The notes: generated by a model not told the origin, from the letters alone. Numbered from the stretch's first letter, positions 23,301 to 36,900 are shown. The stretch is 64,000 nucleotides of DNA from Cafeteria roenbergensis (GCA_008330645.1 VLTN01000051.1:62001-126000), one strand, 5' to 3'. Translations and numbers: made by a program.

Positions 23301-26300
23301 ACGCCGCCGACCGCTTGGGCCCCTTGGCTTGAGCGCGGCTCCGCGATCCCTTGGCAGGGCCTGTGTTGAAGCCCTTGGGGGGCTCCCACGTCACGAGCCA
23401 GTATCCGAGCGCTTCGCCGTCGCGCTTGGGCCGGCGGCCCTTGAGCACGTTCTCGTGAAGGGCCTGTACCCCGACGCGAAGCTTCACCGCCTTTTTGGTG
23501 ACTGTGCCAGGGCCGAACGACGTCGACCCTCGGCGCGCGGGCTTGAGCGCGTAGCCGCCCGAAGGCTGCTGGCTTGTGGCGGCCTGGGTGTCGATCGGCG
23601 GCACCGGCTTGGCAGTGGCCAAGGGCGAGCTGTCTGTCTTGTCGCCGGTGGGCATCGGGCTCAGCAGATCGTCCACGTCGCCACCCGGCTGCGTATGCTG
23701 AGACGAGTGTGACTCGTCCGTGTCCTTGGCAGGGCGGGGCGACGGGACCGCGAGGTGCTCAGCCGCCGGAACGACCACTTCTTCCTCGTCGTCGTTGTAC
23801 ATGCTGCCCCGCACAATCATCTCAGCTGTGGCGCCTGACGCAGAGCCCATGGCGGCCGAGGCGAGCCGGCCGAGGTTGGGCAGCCACTGCACCAGCGGCA
23901 GCTCGCGGCTTGCGATCACGGACGCGGTTCCGCCGCCCCCGACGCTGGCCAGAACACCCACAGCTCCGCCGGGCTGACGCCAGCGGAGGCTGCCGCCTTC
24001 CCCGATGATGCCCCCGCCCTCGCTGCCAGGGGCACCGGTGCTGTCTACGTCGTCATCGTAGTCGTCGTCGTCGTCGTCCATGGCCTCGTCGCCCAGCAGC
24101 GCCATCGACTCCACGTCCAGCGCCAGCACCGGGAACCCGGACTCCGCGTCCCCGACCACCAGCATACGACGCTTCGTCGGCGCGCGCTGCACAACCATCG
24201 ACAGCGACGGCGTCGCGTCCAGCTCCGACCCCGCGCCCTCCTGCAGCGACACGCGCACCGGCGCCAGCCACCCGCCCGCCGTCTGCACCACCGACACGTG
24301 CGCTCCGCGAGAGAAGGCCTCGCCCTTCTCGTGCGGCGACAGGTACGCCAGGATGGCGGCGTCGTACAGCGACCCCAGCGGCTCCGGGAAGAGCGACGCC
24401 AGCGACTGGCCCACCAGGTCCGACCGCCCGCGCCCGAAGAGCCGCGCCGTGGCCACGTTGGCGTCCGTGATCTCGCCGTAGCGGCGCAGCTCGCCCGTCA
24501 TGGTGATGACGGCGTTCATCTCGTCCATCACGCTCAGCGGCTCCTCGGCGGCGCCGACCACCACGGCGTCGAGCGGGCGCACGTTGGTCTTGGCGTGCTT
24601 GTCCTCGATGCGGTTGGCCTTGTTCATCAGCTCGGTGGCGCGGTCGGCGTCGTGGAGGACCTCCTCGCAGAAGCGGCTGTAGGCGCGGAGGGCCATGATG
24701 CTGTCGGGGTTGATCTGGAGCATGGTGCGGAAGCGGCGCTCGGCGGCGGTGCGGGCCTTGAACAGCTCCTCGGCGAGCAAGCCGAGGCGGTTTGCGTCGG
24801 GGCTGGACTCGACGGCGTGGTTGTAGAGCTTGTTCTGCGCCGCAAAGGCCTTGGTGGTCTCCTCAATGGCGGTCGACCAAGCCTCGTCGAAGAGGATGCG
24901 GTCCACGGCGCTGAGCCCCGACCCGGACCGCTCCTGCAGCTGCCGCGTGCGCTGGTACGACAGGAACGACACGTCCCAGGCGCTGCCCACCTGCTTGCGG
25001 GCCAGAGCCAGAATGGTGAGCTCCGAGGAGGCGGTGCTGCCGTAGGCGCGGTGGAAGATGGAGCCGCTGGAGTAGGTGACGGCGGACTTGGGCCAGGCCT
25101 TGAGCATCTCGTCGTAGGCCATGGCAGATTGGCGGATGAGCCGCTCTGAGGTGACGCTGGGGAGCAGATCCTCGGTGGTGACCGGGTCGTCCGAGTCCGA
25201 GTCGGAGCTGTTGTTCCCGTTGTCGGCCAGCACGTGCACGCGGAGCGGCGGGTCTGCCAGGGATGCGGCGTCGCCAGGATTGTAGTGCGATGCTGACGGC
25301 GAAATAAGGCTTCCGCCCAGCACAGACGAGAGCGACGGCGCGCGTCCCATGCTGCGCTTGGTGGAGCGCGCCCCGTCCCCCAGAGCACTCTGCCTGCGGC
25401 GGTCCCGGGCTGAACCCCGAGATCCCATCAGAGCGCCGTGCTCGCCCTGGGATGCGGCGCTTCGCATCCGGCGGCGCTGCTGGCCGCGGGTTTCGCGGAC
25501 GCCGTGCATGCCGCCCGGCCCACCCGCGGCATCGAAGCGCTGTGCGAGAGCGACGCGGTGCCTGGCCCAGATGTCGGCCTGCAGGGAGGAGCGCAGCGAG
25601 GAGAAGTCGCTGTTGGCCACGGACGAGCGGTAGGCCTCGTTGCCAAAGTAGCCGAGCGCCGGGGCCAGGGCGAGCCCGAGGAACATGAAGGCGTCGATGC
25701 TGGAGCGCGGGGCGAGCAGTCTGACTGCGACTGCCAGGACCAGCCACGTGTTGAGTGCCGCCGCAGCAGCTGACACGTTGTTGGCCGTGGGCTGCACGTA
25801 CGGCTGCACGGAGACCGTGCCGCAAAGCCAAGTCAGGGCAGCCGCTGCCGCCAGGACGGTCTGGATGACAGGAGGTAGCTTCACTGCCGTGAAGAAGACG
25901 ACCAGCACCAGCTTGGCCACCAGCATCGCGGCGTCCACGCGCCCCGTCACCTTGGCTCCCAGAGCAGTTGCCTTGAGGTCCGTGTCGATGTACACCGTCG
26001 CGAAGAACGTCGCCACCGCCGTGAACACCGTCAGCACGGTCACCACGAGCGCGATGACGATCCAGTGGCCGTCCGTCTGGCAGCCCACGCCCAGCGCCTC
26101 GACGCTCGCGCACGAGTGGAAGACGGACAAGAGCAAGGACGCGGCCGGCATGAACGCCACGGTCGTGAGCACGCTGGCGAGGCTCGCGAGGGCGCGGAGC
26201 ACGATGGCCTGCTGGCGGCCCTCGGTGATGATCGTGCCCATGACGTAGGCGAGCATGCCGAGGAAGATGACGACGATGGCGAGGGCGAGCCAGAAGAGGA

Positions 26301-27479
26301 CGGCGCGCCCGGCGCCGGAGTTGGCGTCGGCGAGGGCGAAGAGCGTGTCCACATCGAGGATGGCGATACTCTGCGTCGGGACCAGCGAGCAAGCGAAGGG
26401 CGCCAGCCAGCAGCGTCGCAGACAAGCCTGGGCACTCGCGCTGCAGCCGCGGGTTCGGCCAGCAAGCAGGAATGAGCGAGGCAATGGGCACTGCACTTGG
26501 CGCTGCACCAAGCTGGCAGGATCAAAGGCAAGTCTTGCAGCCGTGCAACGTGAAGTGCCTTGCGGTTTCGCGGGCCGCCAGGACGGCTTTGCGTCCGTGC
26601 TGAAGCCTGGTGGAGTGCCGTTCGGCTTCTCTCGCCTCGTCCAGCCTGGGGCGTCGCGCGAGGCCGCAAAGCACCGGGCACGCGGAGGAAGGGCCACAGG
26701 GCGCGAAGCGGGGGCACGGGCCCGTCCAGGCCGGGCGGGACGGAGGGCGGCGAGGCCCGAGCTGCGCGCATCGAGACGGACTGCGGTTCTGCGCCGGCCT
26801 CACCAGCACCGTCGCCACAGCCTGAAAGGTTGCGGCGTCGAGCAGCGAGGCTGCCACCTGCGGTCCCATGGCCAGAGCAAAGGCGCAAGCACGGGCAGGC
26901 GGGGTGGCGCGGGGGGAGGGGGGGCTGCAGGCGGCGGCTGGCCGCGCTGGCCTTGCCAGCCGTGCAGCGGGTTCGACGATGCGTTCTGCAGCATGTCTCA
27001 CAACCATCGGGAAGACTGAGAACTGGAGCAGGTCCGCCAGCGTGGTGATCTGCGGGCCTTCGTGCGGGGGAAGCGGGCTCCCGAAAGCCAGGCGGTAGTC
27101 TGACGGCTCAGGGCGTGCAGGGGCAGCGGAGCCCGGGGGGGCTGGCGAGCACGCTGGCGCTCGGGCAAAAATTGCGTCGAGGTTGGCTGCTGACACGGCT
27201 GGGCCTGGCAGCGCTCCCCGCCTCACCACGAACGAAGCGCTGGAGGCCTTGGCCTCCCTCGACAAGAGGAACAGCACGCCGAACCTGTGCAACGCGAGGG
27301 AGCGGGGGTCGAGAACGGGGGGGGCTCCGGGCAGGCCGTTGAGCAGCGCGGGAAGTCCGTCGGCCGGCAAGGAATCCGTCGCTTTTGCGCGCGCTGTGAC
27401 CTCACCAAGCTCGACGAGCGCCAAGGAAGGCTGCATCAATGCCCCCTCCACCTTGCTGGTCGGTGCCACCGTTGCGCAT
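20317..27479 (-). pseudogene. Tmc (TmcB/TmcC-like) membrane protein, copy 4, two in-frame stops
   Basis: Exons 27406-27479 (MRNGGTDQQGGGGIDAAFLG), 27227-27284 (FGVLFLLSREAKASSASFV), 27002-27049 (ITTLADLLQFSVFPMV), 26804-26857 and a long exon 26370-20317 mirror copies 2 and 3. The membrane block, TPR-like core, PAS-like segment, linker and VKLRVGVQALH block are all present. A TAG at 22159-22161 interrupts ELMS|ELVEFNIYHL, where copy 3 has a Ser codon (TCG). A TAA at 20485-20487 replaces the Gln of VGLTQAARALK. Apart from these two codons the frame is continuous for 6,054 nt to a TGA at 20317-20319, and the last 55 codons still read ARALKSLAKSA-like. This looks like a very recent pseudogene or one allele. 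A truncated protein ending at 22159, without three of the four C-terminal helices, is the alternative. Confidence 0.75.
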
Positions 27480-28829
27480 GTCGGGAAGCTTGGTGCGTCT
27501 TCCACGGGTCGCGAGCGATGCGCTCGAGGCCCGGGACTGGGCAGCACGAGTGCCGGCCGGCGAGCTTGTCGCAAGAGCTTTGGCAAAGTACATATTGGCA
27601 GGTTGTCGTACATATGAAAATCAAACAACCCGCGTCCCGCAAAGCCGCAGGCGCGCCCAGGCCTTGGCTCCTGCAGCGACGGGCGCCGGTGAGTGGTGTG
27701 CACGCGCGCGAGGCCTCGCTGGTCGAAGGCCTTGCAGGCAGGCCCTGGCGCTCTATTCGCCATTCAAGCAGTGCGGGGCGGTTGCGGCTTGAAAGGAGCT
27801 GCCGCAGTAGCGAGACGCAGGGAGCACGACGACGCGCCGAACGCAAGTGGCAGCAGACAAGAGCCTGGCCAGTGCGGTGGATGACGGCCAAGGGGCCGGG
27901 TGCTCGGGGCAGGGGTTGCGCGTTTTGCTCGCCGCAACGCAAACCATTCTCGCGCAAGCCGGCTTGATGTTTTTGGGCGGGCTGCTCGGTGCGCGCCGTG
28001 GCACCTGAACACGTCGCACTGTCGCTGCGCGCTGTCAGGAGCCGCCCGCTTTCCGCAGCACAGCGAAGGACTGCCAGGGACGCCGCCCCTCTGCTTTGCG
28101 GCCCGTGTGGGCGCGCTGCGGGGGCAGCAGAACGCAGACGCCGGCGCGGCTGCAGCGGCTGATGCCGACCCGACCGCGCAATCACGACGGCAGCAGAAGC
28201 GCGGCCGCCACGACACTTGCCCTTGGGGCATTGTTGGCTCATCCCTTTCTTGCTCGTTTCGGCCACCAAAGCGTGCCGTGCTTGCGCGCCCGTCCTTCAA
28301 TGCCCCACTCTCGGCTCCGGGGAGCGGTGGGGGCGGGCATGTCGACTGGGGTTCCAAACGGTGGCGCTGACCCACGCACGAGTGTGCCGCCCGCCCACGC
28401 CGCCGAGCCGCTCCCTCCCACTGTGATTCCCACGCCGAGCAGCTTTTCTCGCGGGGGGCTGCGCGGCCGGCCAACTGCTGCGAGGTCTGGCGCGCGCAGC
28501 CTCGCAGGCAGCTGCGAGTGGCTCGAGCCGCTCTGCCGGCTTTGGCGTGATCATTGCGAACACTGCGACTGCCGCGGGGTTGAAGCACCGGCGCAGGCAG
28601 CCTCATCAGGGCCTCGCCCGTCCGCTCCCGGCAAGACCGCCGGCTCCCGCGCGCGCAGTCGCCCGGCCCGCGCTGCAGCCGGCTGATCCTCGCCCCGCGG
28701 AGCCGGAAGGGTCGCTGCCGCGCGCTCGGGTGTACGACAGCCTCAACCTCTGCGCAGCCGTCGCCCCGCGAGGCGATCTCGGCCCACCTCCGCTCAGGCG
28801 CGCGCCCCTGGCGGGGCAGACGGTGACAA
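27480..28829. other. Divergent intergenic region between Tmc copy 4 and GPCR-INPP4
   Basis: 1.35 kb separates two divergently transcribed genes, so it should hold both promoters and both 5' untranslated regions. Open frames here are Arg/Ala-rich with no recognisable motif, and I treat them as chance. No tRNA-like B box is visible. Confidence 0.45.
27589..27615 (-). promoter_or_regulatory. AT-rich direct repeat upstream of Tmc copy 4
   Basis: TACATAT occurs twice (27589-27595 and 27609-27615), 20 bp apart, in the most AT-rich patch of this area, 110-136 bp upstream of the copy 4 start. Read on the gene's strand it is ATATGTA. This is a plausible core promoter or binding site; the evidence is composition and position only. 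Confidence 0.25.
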
Positions 28830-31800
28830 ATGGATCCCGATATCGGCGCGGAGCCCGCCGGCTGGACGGCTTTTGGGGTCTTCTCCACGCTGACCGTCGT
28901 CGCCGCGGCCCGGATGATCATTCACCTCCCGACCGGCCGCCAGAGCGTGTGCGGTGCCGCACTCGGCTTCCACGCTGTCCTCCTGTTGTGGACACTCGCG
29001 CTGACGGTGTCGTCGGCGCTCTTTGTGCTTCCGTGGAACACCTCGTTCGACAACCTGCTTTTGGACAACGCCGCAAACTGCTTCTCGCTCACGGTGAGAC
29101 CTGCCGCTGGATGGCAGCGCTCGCGCGCTCGCCCTGGAACCCGGCACGAAAGGGTCTGCGTGTGCGCGACTGGCTCTGATGCGGCCGATCCGGTGCGCTG
29201 TGCCGGTGCGCTGGCACGCGTCCCGTGACGCGTCCCGTGACGCGTCCCGTCCCCGAGGCAAGCACCCAATCCCCGCTCCAGGGCGGCGGCCATGACCGTG
29301 CCCCGGCCTCCCGTGACGAGCCCTTCGGCCTGTCCCCTCCACGTGCCGCCGCCGCCGCCCGCCTCCAGCCAGGCCCCCCCTGCTCCACGTGCCGCCGCCG
29401 CCCGCCTCCAGCCAGGCTCCCCCTGCTCCACGTGCCGCCGCCGCCCGCCCCCAGCCAGGCTCCCCCTGCTCCACGTGCCGCCGCCGCCCGCCTCCAGCCA
29501 GGCTCCCCCTGCTCCACGTGCCGCCGCCGCCCGCCTCCAGCCAGGCTCCCCCTGCTCCACGTGCCGCCGCCGCCCGCCTCCAGCCAGGCTCCCCTGCTCC
29601 ACGTGCCGCCGCCGCCTGCCTCCAGCCAGGCTCCCCCTGCTCCACGTGCCGCCGCCGCCCGCCTCCAGCCAGGCTCCCCCTGCTCCACGTGCCGCCGCCG
29701 CCCGCCTCCAGCCAGGCTCCCCCTGCTCCACGTGCCGCCGCCGCCCCGCCTCCAGCCAGGCTCCCCCTGCTCCACGTGCCGCCGCCGCCCGCCTCCAGCC
29801 AGGCTCCCCCTGCTCCACGTGCCGCCGCCGCCCGCCTCCAGCCAGGCTCCTCCTGCTCCACGTGCCGCCGCCGCCCGCCTCCAGCCAGGCTCCCCCTGCT
29901 CCACGTGCCGCCGCCGCCCGCCTCCAGCCAGGCTCCCCCTGCTCCACGTGCCGCCGCCGCCCGCCTCCAGCCAGGCTCCCCCTGCTCCACGTGCCGCCGC
30001 CGCCCGCCTCCAGCCAGGCTCCCCCTGCTCCACGTGCCGCCGCCGCCCGCCTCCAGCCAGGCTCCCCCTGCTCCACGTGCCGCCGCCGCCCGCCTCCAGC
30101 CAGGCTCCCCCTGCTCCACGTGCCGCCGCCGCCCGCCTCCAGCCAGGGCTCCCCCTGCTCCACGTGCCGCCGCCGCCCGCCTCCAGCCAGGCTCCTCCTG
30201 CTCCACGTGCCGCCGCCGCCCGCCTCCAGCCAGCCTCCCCCTGCTCCACGTGCCGCCGCCGCCCGCCTCCAGCCAGGCTCCCCCTGCTCCACGTGCCGCC
30301 GCCGCCCGCCTCCAGCCAGGCTCCCCCTGCTCCACGTGCCGCCGCCGCCCGCCTCCAGCCAGGCTCCCCCTGCTCCACGTGCCGCCGCCGCCCGCCTCCA
30401 GCCAGGCTCCCCCTGCTCCACGTGCCGCCGCCGCCCGCCTCCAGCCAGGCTCCCCCTGCTCCACGTGCCGCCGCCGCCTGCCTCCAGCCAGGCTCCCCCT
30501 GCTCCACGTGCCGCCGCCGCCCGCCTCCAGCCAGGCTCCCCCTGCTCCACGTGCCGCCGCCGCCCGCCTCCAGCCAGGCTCCCCCTGCTCCACGTGCCGC
30601 CGCCGCCCGCCTCCAGCCAGGCTCCCCCTGCTCCACGTGCCGCCGCCGCCCGCCTCCAGCCAGGCTCCTCCTGCTCCACGTGCCGCCGCCGCCCGCCTCC
30701 AGCCAGGCTCCCCCTGCTCCACGTGCCGCCGCCGCCCGCCTCCAGCCAGGCTCCCCCTGCTCCACGTGCCGCCGCCGCCCGCCTCCAGCCAGGCTCCCCC
30801 TGCTCCACGTGCCGCCGCCGCCCGCCTCCAGCCAGGCTCCCCCTGCTCCACGTGCCCCGCACTGCTCCACGCGCCGCCACCCGCACTGCTCCCCCCCCCC
30901 CGCCACCCGCAGCTCTACCTCTTCGTGGACGCGCACTGGCGGGGGCTGCTCCACCCCGCACAGAGCCGGCAGCGCCGCCAGCTCACATGCGTGTTCGTGG
31001 CCGCAAACCTGGCCCTATACAGCCTCTCTGCCGCTCTCGTCATCTGGGAGTACATTGACACCGGTGACTCCGCCGACGTCGACGATTACTACGCCATGTG
31101 GTGGGGCGCCGCCTCCAACCAGGGGGTCCTCCTCGTCATCGCTGTGCGCGTCCTCGCGGCAGCGAGGGACCTCCGGTTTCGCGTGCTCGGCCCACTGGCG
31201 ACCCCGGCCAAGGCGGCGGCCGGGCCAGCGGGCGGGGCATCTCAGGAGGAGGCCTCTCTCGCGAGGCTGGCTGCCGCCGACGGCGCTGGCCCCGCCGCAG
31301 CTGGTGGCGCCGCCCGCCGACAGCGGGGCGGGTTCCCGGTGCGCGGCAAGGGCGGTGGCAGCGGCGCCGCAAAGCGGTGCTGCGGTTTCGCGGCGGGGAG
31401 CGGCGGGGCGTGCGGCGCCTGTCACTCCAGCCGGCTCTGCTGCTGCTGCTGCTGCGGCGGCGGCGGCGGCGGCGGTAGCGCTGACAGCAGCAGCAACACC
31501 ATAGGCGGCGGTGGCAGAGCCGCTGCAAGGGGCTCTTCCAAGCCGGGGGCTGGGGCAGCTGATGGGCGAGGCCGTGGCCGCAATGCGGGCTCTGCCAAGT
31601 CACGGCCCTCCCGCCACTCTCGCGTCGGCGGGAATTCCGTGCGCCAACGTGACGGGGCGGTGATGGTCGGAGGACTCGGCGAAGACAGCGGGCGGCGCCA
31701 GGTCGCTCAGCCGTTGCTGCAGGAGCACCAAGGAGAGTCGCTCACACCCCTCCTCATGCCCACCGCTTCGTCGATCGACAGGTCCCCCCTTGGACGCGCC

Positions 31801-33882
31801 CTGGCTCGAGTGGCCTTCCCAAACCGCGCCACGTCGCTGTCCTCCGGCGACGAGCCCGATGACGTCATCCGCGGGCCGCGCTCGGACGAGGACGAGGACA
31901 TCGCCGCCAGCGCAACGCGCAGCCGCGTCACAGCCGATGACGTCATCCGCGGCGACGTTGTGTCGGTAGAGCTGGCAATGACCGGCAGAGCCGGCCTGGG
32001 GTCGCTGTCCTCCGAGGCGCGGTCCATAGTCCTGGGGTCGCTCGACGTGGTCTCCGCCGCCATCGCCGCCTCCGCCCTCGCCATCGCCGCCAAGGCCACC
32101 CTCTTCCTCGTCCTGCGCAGCGCCGCTCTGACCTTCCCCTTCTTCGTCGTCGCTCGGGCCGGGCTCGACGCCGTCGCGGCCCTGGCACTCCTCGCCCTCA
32201 TGTGGTCGCCACAGCGGCGCCTCTGCTCGGCAGAGCCACTTCGTAAAAACGGCTCTGCTCCGGCCTCGCCGTACATGTGGTCCTTCGTGGACTCCGCCTT
32301 GTCCTGCCTGTGGCTCTGCCGGGTGTGCCAGCGTGACGCAGAAGTGGACGCGCAGGTGGGCCACTGGGGGGGCTCTGCCGGCGCCATGGGCAGGGCGCTG
32401 GTGGCGAAACTCTCCGCCGAAATTGATGGAACGGTGACCTGGCGGAGATGGGCGCGTGACCTGGACCTGTGGGAGGAGCGATCGCGAAACGATGCCGAGG
32501 CGATGCTTTCGAGACTGGGGTCGAGCCTGGGCCCTGGCGGCTGGAGTCACTCAGCCAACGCACCGGCCGGCGGATCCGGCACATCAGTTGCGCGTCAGCG
32601 GCTGATGCGGGCTCGCGTCCCGTCCGGCAGAGCCGATCGGTTGAGCGCAGCAAGCGCCGACGATTCGTCGATCGCGGGTGCCGGTGTCAGCACTGGCGCC
32701 GCCAGCGCTTTGGGCGGCGGCGCTGCTGCCAGTGCAGGCGTTGCTGGTGCTGCCTCTGGCGTCGCCCGTCGCGGCAAGCGTCGCTCAGGATGGCTGGCGT
32801 TTGAGCGACGCGCAGAGTTGGATGAGAGAAACGCCCTGTTGCTCTCCAGCACGGTGACTGGCAGGGGACGTGCTGCTGACACGAACCTGACTGACTCCTG
32901 CATGGAGAATTGGCGGTTACGGAGAGCCAGCGCAAGCAAGGGACCCTGGGGCTCCGCGCCCAGAGTGGCACGTCCCTCGCGAGTCCGGGGATACGTTCCG
33001 CCGCTGCCACAGCCGCTTCTACCCGCGAGACGGCAGTCGCAGCATCCAGCTCTGCCGGCCAGCCTGCGGGTCACCGCTCAGCCCAACGGCGCCGCAGTCG
33101 CTGCGCTGGCAGTTGGCAGTGCCGGGCTGACGCCGTCGTCGTCGTCGTCGTCGTCGTCGTCGGCGCCGCCGCCGCTGCAGCGTCCACGGCCGCCACCGGT
33201 GCCGCCGGTGCCGCCGCCAAAGAGTGCCTCCAGCCACGGACCGCCGGTGCCGCCGCCGGTGCCGCCGCCGCCGGTGCCGCCGCCGTCGTCGTCGTCGTCG
33301 TCGACTTCGTCTGCGCCCTCGGACCCCCTGCAGGCAGGAGCCCTGTCTCCCAGGGACGTCACGGACGCGGATGTGGCGGTGGGGCCTGTAGCCGGTACAG
33401 CCTGCCCGCTGGCGCCTCTGCCGGAGAGCTTGAGCGGCTCGTCGATCGACGCGCCACGCCAGCCCACCGTTGCGATCCCATCACCTGCGGTTCAGCTGGC
33501 TGTCATCTCTGAGTCAAGCCGCCGTCGAGAGTGGCAGAGCCGAGCCGACAAGGCTCTGCTAGGGGGCGTCGTTCTCCGGCCAGCTGTCACCGTGGTGCAC
33601 GCTTGTGGGGTCACTCAGCGACGCTCGGACGAGTCGCTCGCGGTTTCGGGGCTCTGCCGATTGCAGGATGTTCGCACCGCAGCGGACCTTCGTGACCGGG
33701 CTGTGATTGAAGAGAGACGCCAGGCTGAGCAGCAGGCAGGGCCTGGCGGCCGTGTCTATGGCTTGCGCCGCGACGATGCAGTTGACAGCGACAGCGGCGT
33801 CAGACCCAGCGCGACGTCGCGGGCAGGCCTCGCCAGCGGCGGAGTCAGTGGGCAGCGCGGCGGGTCTGTTCAAGGCAGCGGC

Positions 33883-33954
<72 letters not shown>

Positions 33955-36900
33955 GCGGCGAGGCTGCCGCCGGCAGTCGCAACGTCTGATCCGCTCACTG
34001 CGTCGCGTCTCTGGGAGCTCTGCCACGCGGAAGAGCGACGCAGCCACTTCGCGAGCGACCCCGATACGGCGTCAGACGCGGGCCCTTCGCGCAGGGGGCC
34101 CGCGTTGCAGGTGCTGGTCCTTGGCACTCACGGCAAAACGTGGCGCCGACTCGTGACAGAGGCTGCAGACACGGCCCTGTCCGTTGGAAAGTCGCTCGCG
34201 TCACCCATTGGCACTGCCAGCGGACCCACAGCCGAGCTCTGCGACGCCGCCCCGTACGGAGGCACCGAGCCCTCGCAAGACACTGCCGCGGCTGCGGCGG
34301 ACGGCGCCCCAGACGGTGAGCGCTCTGCCGGCAGGCAAGCACCGCGGGGCTTCTCGCGGCTGGACGCGGAGGGGCTGCAGGCGTGGACGTCGGGCGAGGT
34401 GCCCCCGCACCGGCTGGGCTCTACCGGCTCTGCTGGCTCTGCCAGCTCTGCCGGGGGCGCCGGCGAGGTACTGGCTGGCAGTGTGTTGGCGGGGTCCCGT
34501 GGTGCGGGCGAGCGGCCCACTTTGCGCGCCGACGGCAAGCCCGCGACTGGCGCTGCTGCTGGTGTTGGTGCTAGTGCTGCTGGTGGTGCTGGTGGTGCTG
34601 GTGGTGCTGCTTCTGGTGGTGCTGGTGCTGGTGCCGGGGCTCTGGTTCGGCCGCTCGCAAAACGGGTGTCGGCGGGGAGTGGCGGGGCTGCCGCGGCCGA
34701 CACCGTGGCAGGCACCGGGGCAGGTACCGGGGCAGGCACCGGGGCTCCCGTCACGCCCACGTCTGCGAGAACAGCCCCGGGCACACCCCGGAGCACCGCG
34801 GTCACTCGCGGATGGGGCTCTGCCGCCGGCTCTGCCACCGGCTCTGCCGCAGGTGAGATGCCACATGACTCGTCCCCGGTCCGGCCCCGGAGGCTTGATG
34901 CCGAGCTGGCAGAGCCAAGCCCGCTGTCGCCAGCCGACAGGACCGTCGAGTGGCTGCTGCCGCTGACGTCATCCGAACAGGCTCTGCCACTCCCAATGTG
35001 GCTTCCAATGGTGCTGGGTTCCGGCAGAGCCAGTTTGTCGGTTCACTCGTCACTTCGTGTCAGGCTTGAGCACCACCATCGCTCGGCTGGGCGGTCGGCT
35101 CTGCCGATGCCCTCTTCGGTTTGGATGACGTCAGCACGGCCGGTGCCGCCAAGCGGGGGACCAGGCCGTGGTGCCATCACCGGCATGTCCAGCACCGCTC
35201 ACAGTCACGTCAGCGGAGGGGGCCGGTGGCACGACGCGGGCGAGCTCACCGCTTCGCGGGCGGCTCTGCCGGCCACCACGGGCTGGAGGACAGCGTCGCT
35301 GCGAGAGGGACAGATCGGCCCGGCGGCCGGGGTCTCTGCAACGGATACTCGTCGGCACCATGGAGCCGGTGCGGTTTCGCTTGAAATGGGGAGTCCGACG
35401 GCGTCTCCGAAGCTCAGAGCGCAGCGGGCGTCCCAGTCGGTCATGTACCAATCAGTTGCCAGTCTAGAAGACGTCAGCGCAGCAGCGCACAGGGCGCGTG
35501 CCCTCCTGCTGGGGTCCATGGCCAGCTCTGCCGCGCCGGCCACGCTGGCGCCAGGCCGGCGCCGTGCGGCCAAGCCGTGGGGCGTGTTTGAGTCCGCGAC
35601 GCATCTGCAGCTGGCAACGTCGCTCAGGGCGTTGCTCCGGGCGGAAACCGCCGCGGGGTCTCTGGCTGGTCAGACGTCCATCTCAACAGGCGTGCTCGTG
35701 CTGGACGAGACCGTGTCGAGGCGGCTGACGTATGCGCTCAAGGCCGTCGTCGGACGAGGCAGCGGTCCCTTCGCGGCCCCTGCAGCTGCAGGGGCGGGGT
35801 GGGCGTCGCCCAGCGAGGCACCGCCCAGCGAGGCAGCGCGGCATCGCCCAGCGAGGCAGCGAACGGTGCGCTCGCTGGCTGCGGACAGGTCAGCAGGCCA
35901 TCACGTGCGCGTCAGGGAGGCATCACCGGAGGCCAGCTGAGGGCCCTGTCTGACGCTGACGCCCGCATGATCGGCTGCGCCTGTGCGCTGGGCGTGATCG
36001 ACGTGGCTCTGCCCCTGGACGCCGCTGCGGCTCTGCTGCACCGGCAGATCTTTGGGCCGATCGCCCCGGGTGCTCCGCCGACGGGTGCCCTGCTGCAAGC
36101 AGCGGGCTCAGCAGAGGTGGCCCCGGGCACCGCCTTGGCCGCTGGGGCAGCGACCGCGCGCGCGGCCGGCGATGGCAGCGGCAGCGGCGGCGGCGGCGGC
36201 GCAGACGGCCCGACGCCCAGTCTGGGGGTTAGGGTTGCGGGGCCCCGCTCAAGGCAGGCGTCTGTGTCCTCGCTGGAGAGTCACGGTGCCATCACAATCC
36301 CATCACCTGGGCGTCCAGGGAGCAGGCGCGGAACTCCGCTGCAGCAGGGAGCCTCCAACGCCGCCTCCGGCATCGCAGCGGTTTCGCCTACGGTTTCGCT
36401 TGCGGTTTCGCCGGCCGAGGCCGCCGTGCTGCTGCTGCGCACCCGGTCCCGGCGGGCGTCGCGTGCGTCGTCGTCTGCCCGGTCAGCAGGGCCAGCGGCG
36501 GCCGAGCGATCGAGCGCTGCGCATCGGCAGAGCCGGTCCGGGAGCGAAGTGGTGTCGTCGGCTTCCAGCTCTGCGGCGGTGTCACCGTCGCATGCTATCG
36601 GATCGGGTGCGATCGACCAAGGATCGACGGACCAGGCACACCAGGGGCCAGCTCTGCAGGCAAGCGGCTCTGCCGCGTCGGACACCGACCTGGCCGGTGG
36701 CAGCAGCGGCACCAGCTGGGGCGGGTCAGTGAGCGGCGTCGAATCGCCGGCGGACGCGTGGCCGATGACGATCGCGTGATTCGCACCACGCCGTCGGCCT
36801 TTGCCTCCGGGCGAAACCGCGCCGCGTCGCTCAAGGCACTCCAAGGGCAACCACCAGTAGCAACAGCAGCAGCAGCAGCACCAGCTGGAGTAGCTGGAGT

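Noticed and set aside
29225-30961. Very long reading frames on both strands repeating Gly/Ala/Trp or Pro/Ala/Ser motifs
   Set aside because: They come from a stop-free 43-bp minisatellite whose length is not a multiple of 3, so every frame is open. Splice sites place the array in an intron.
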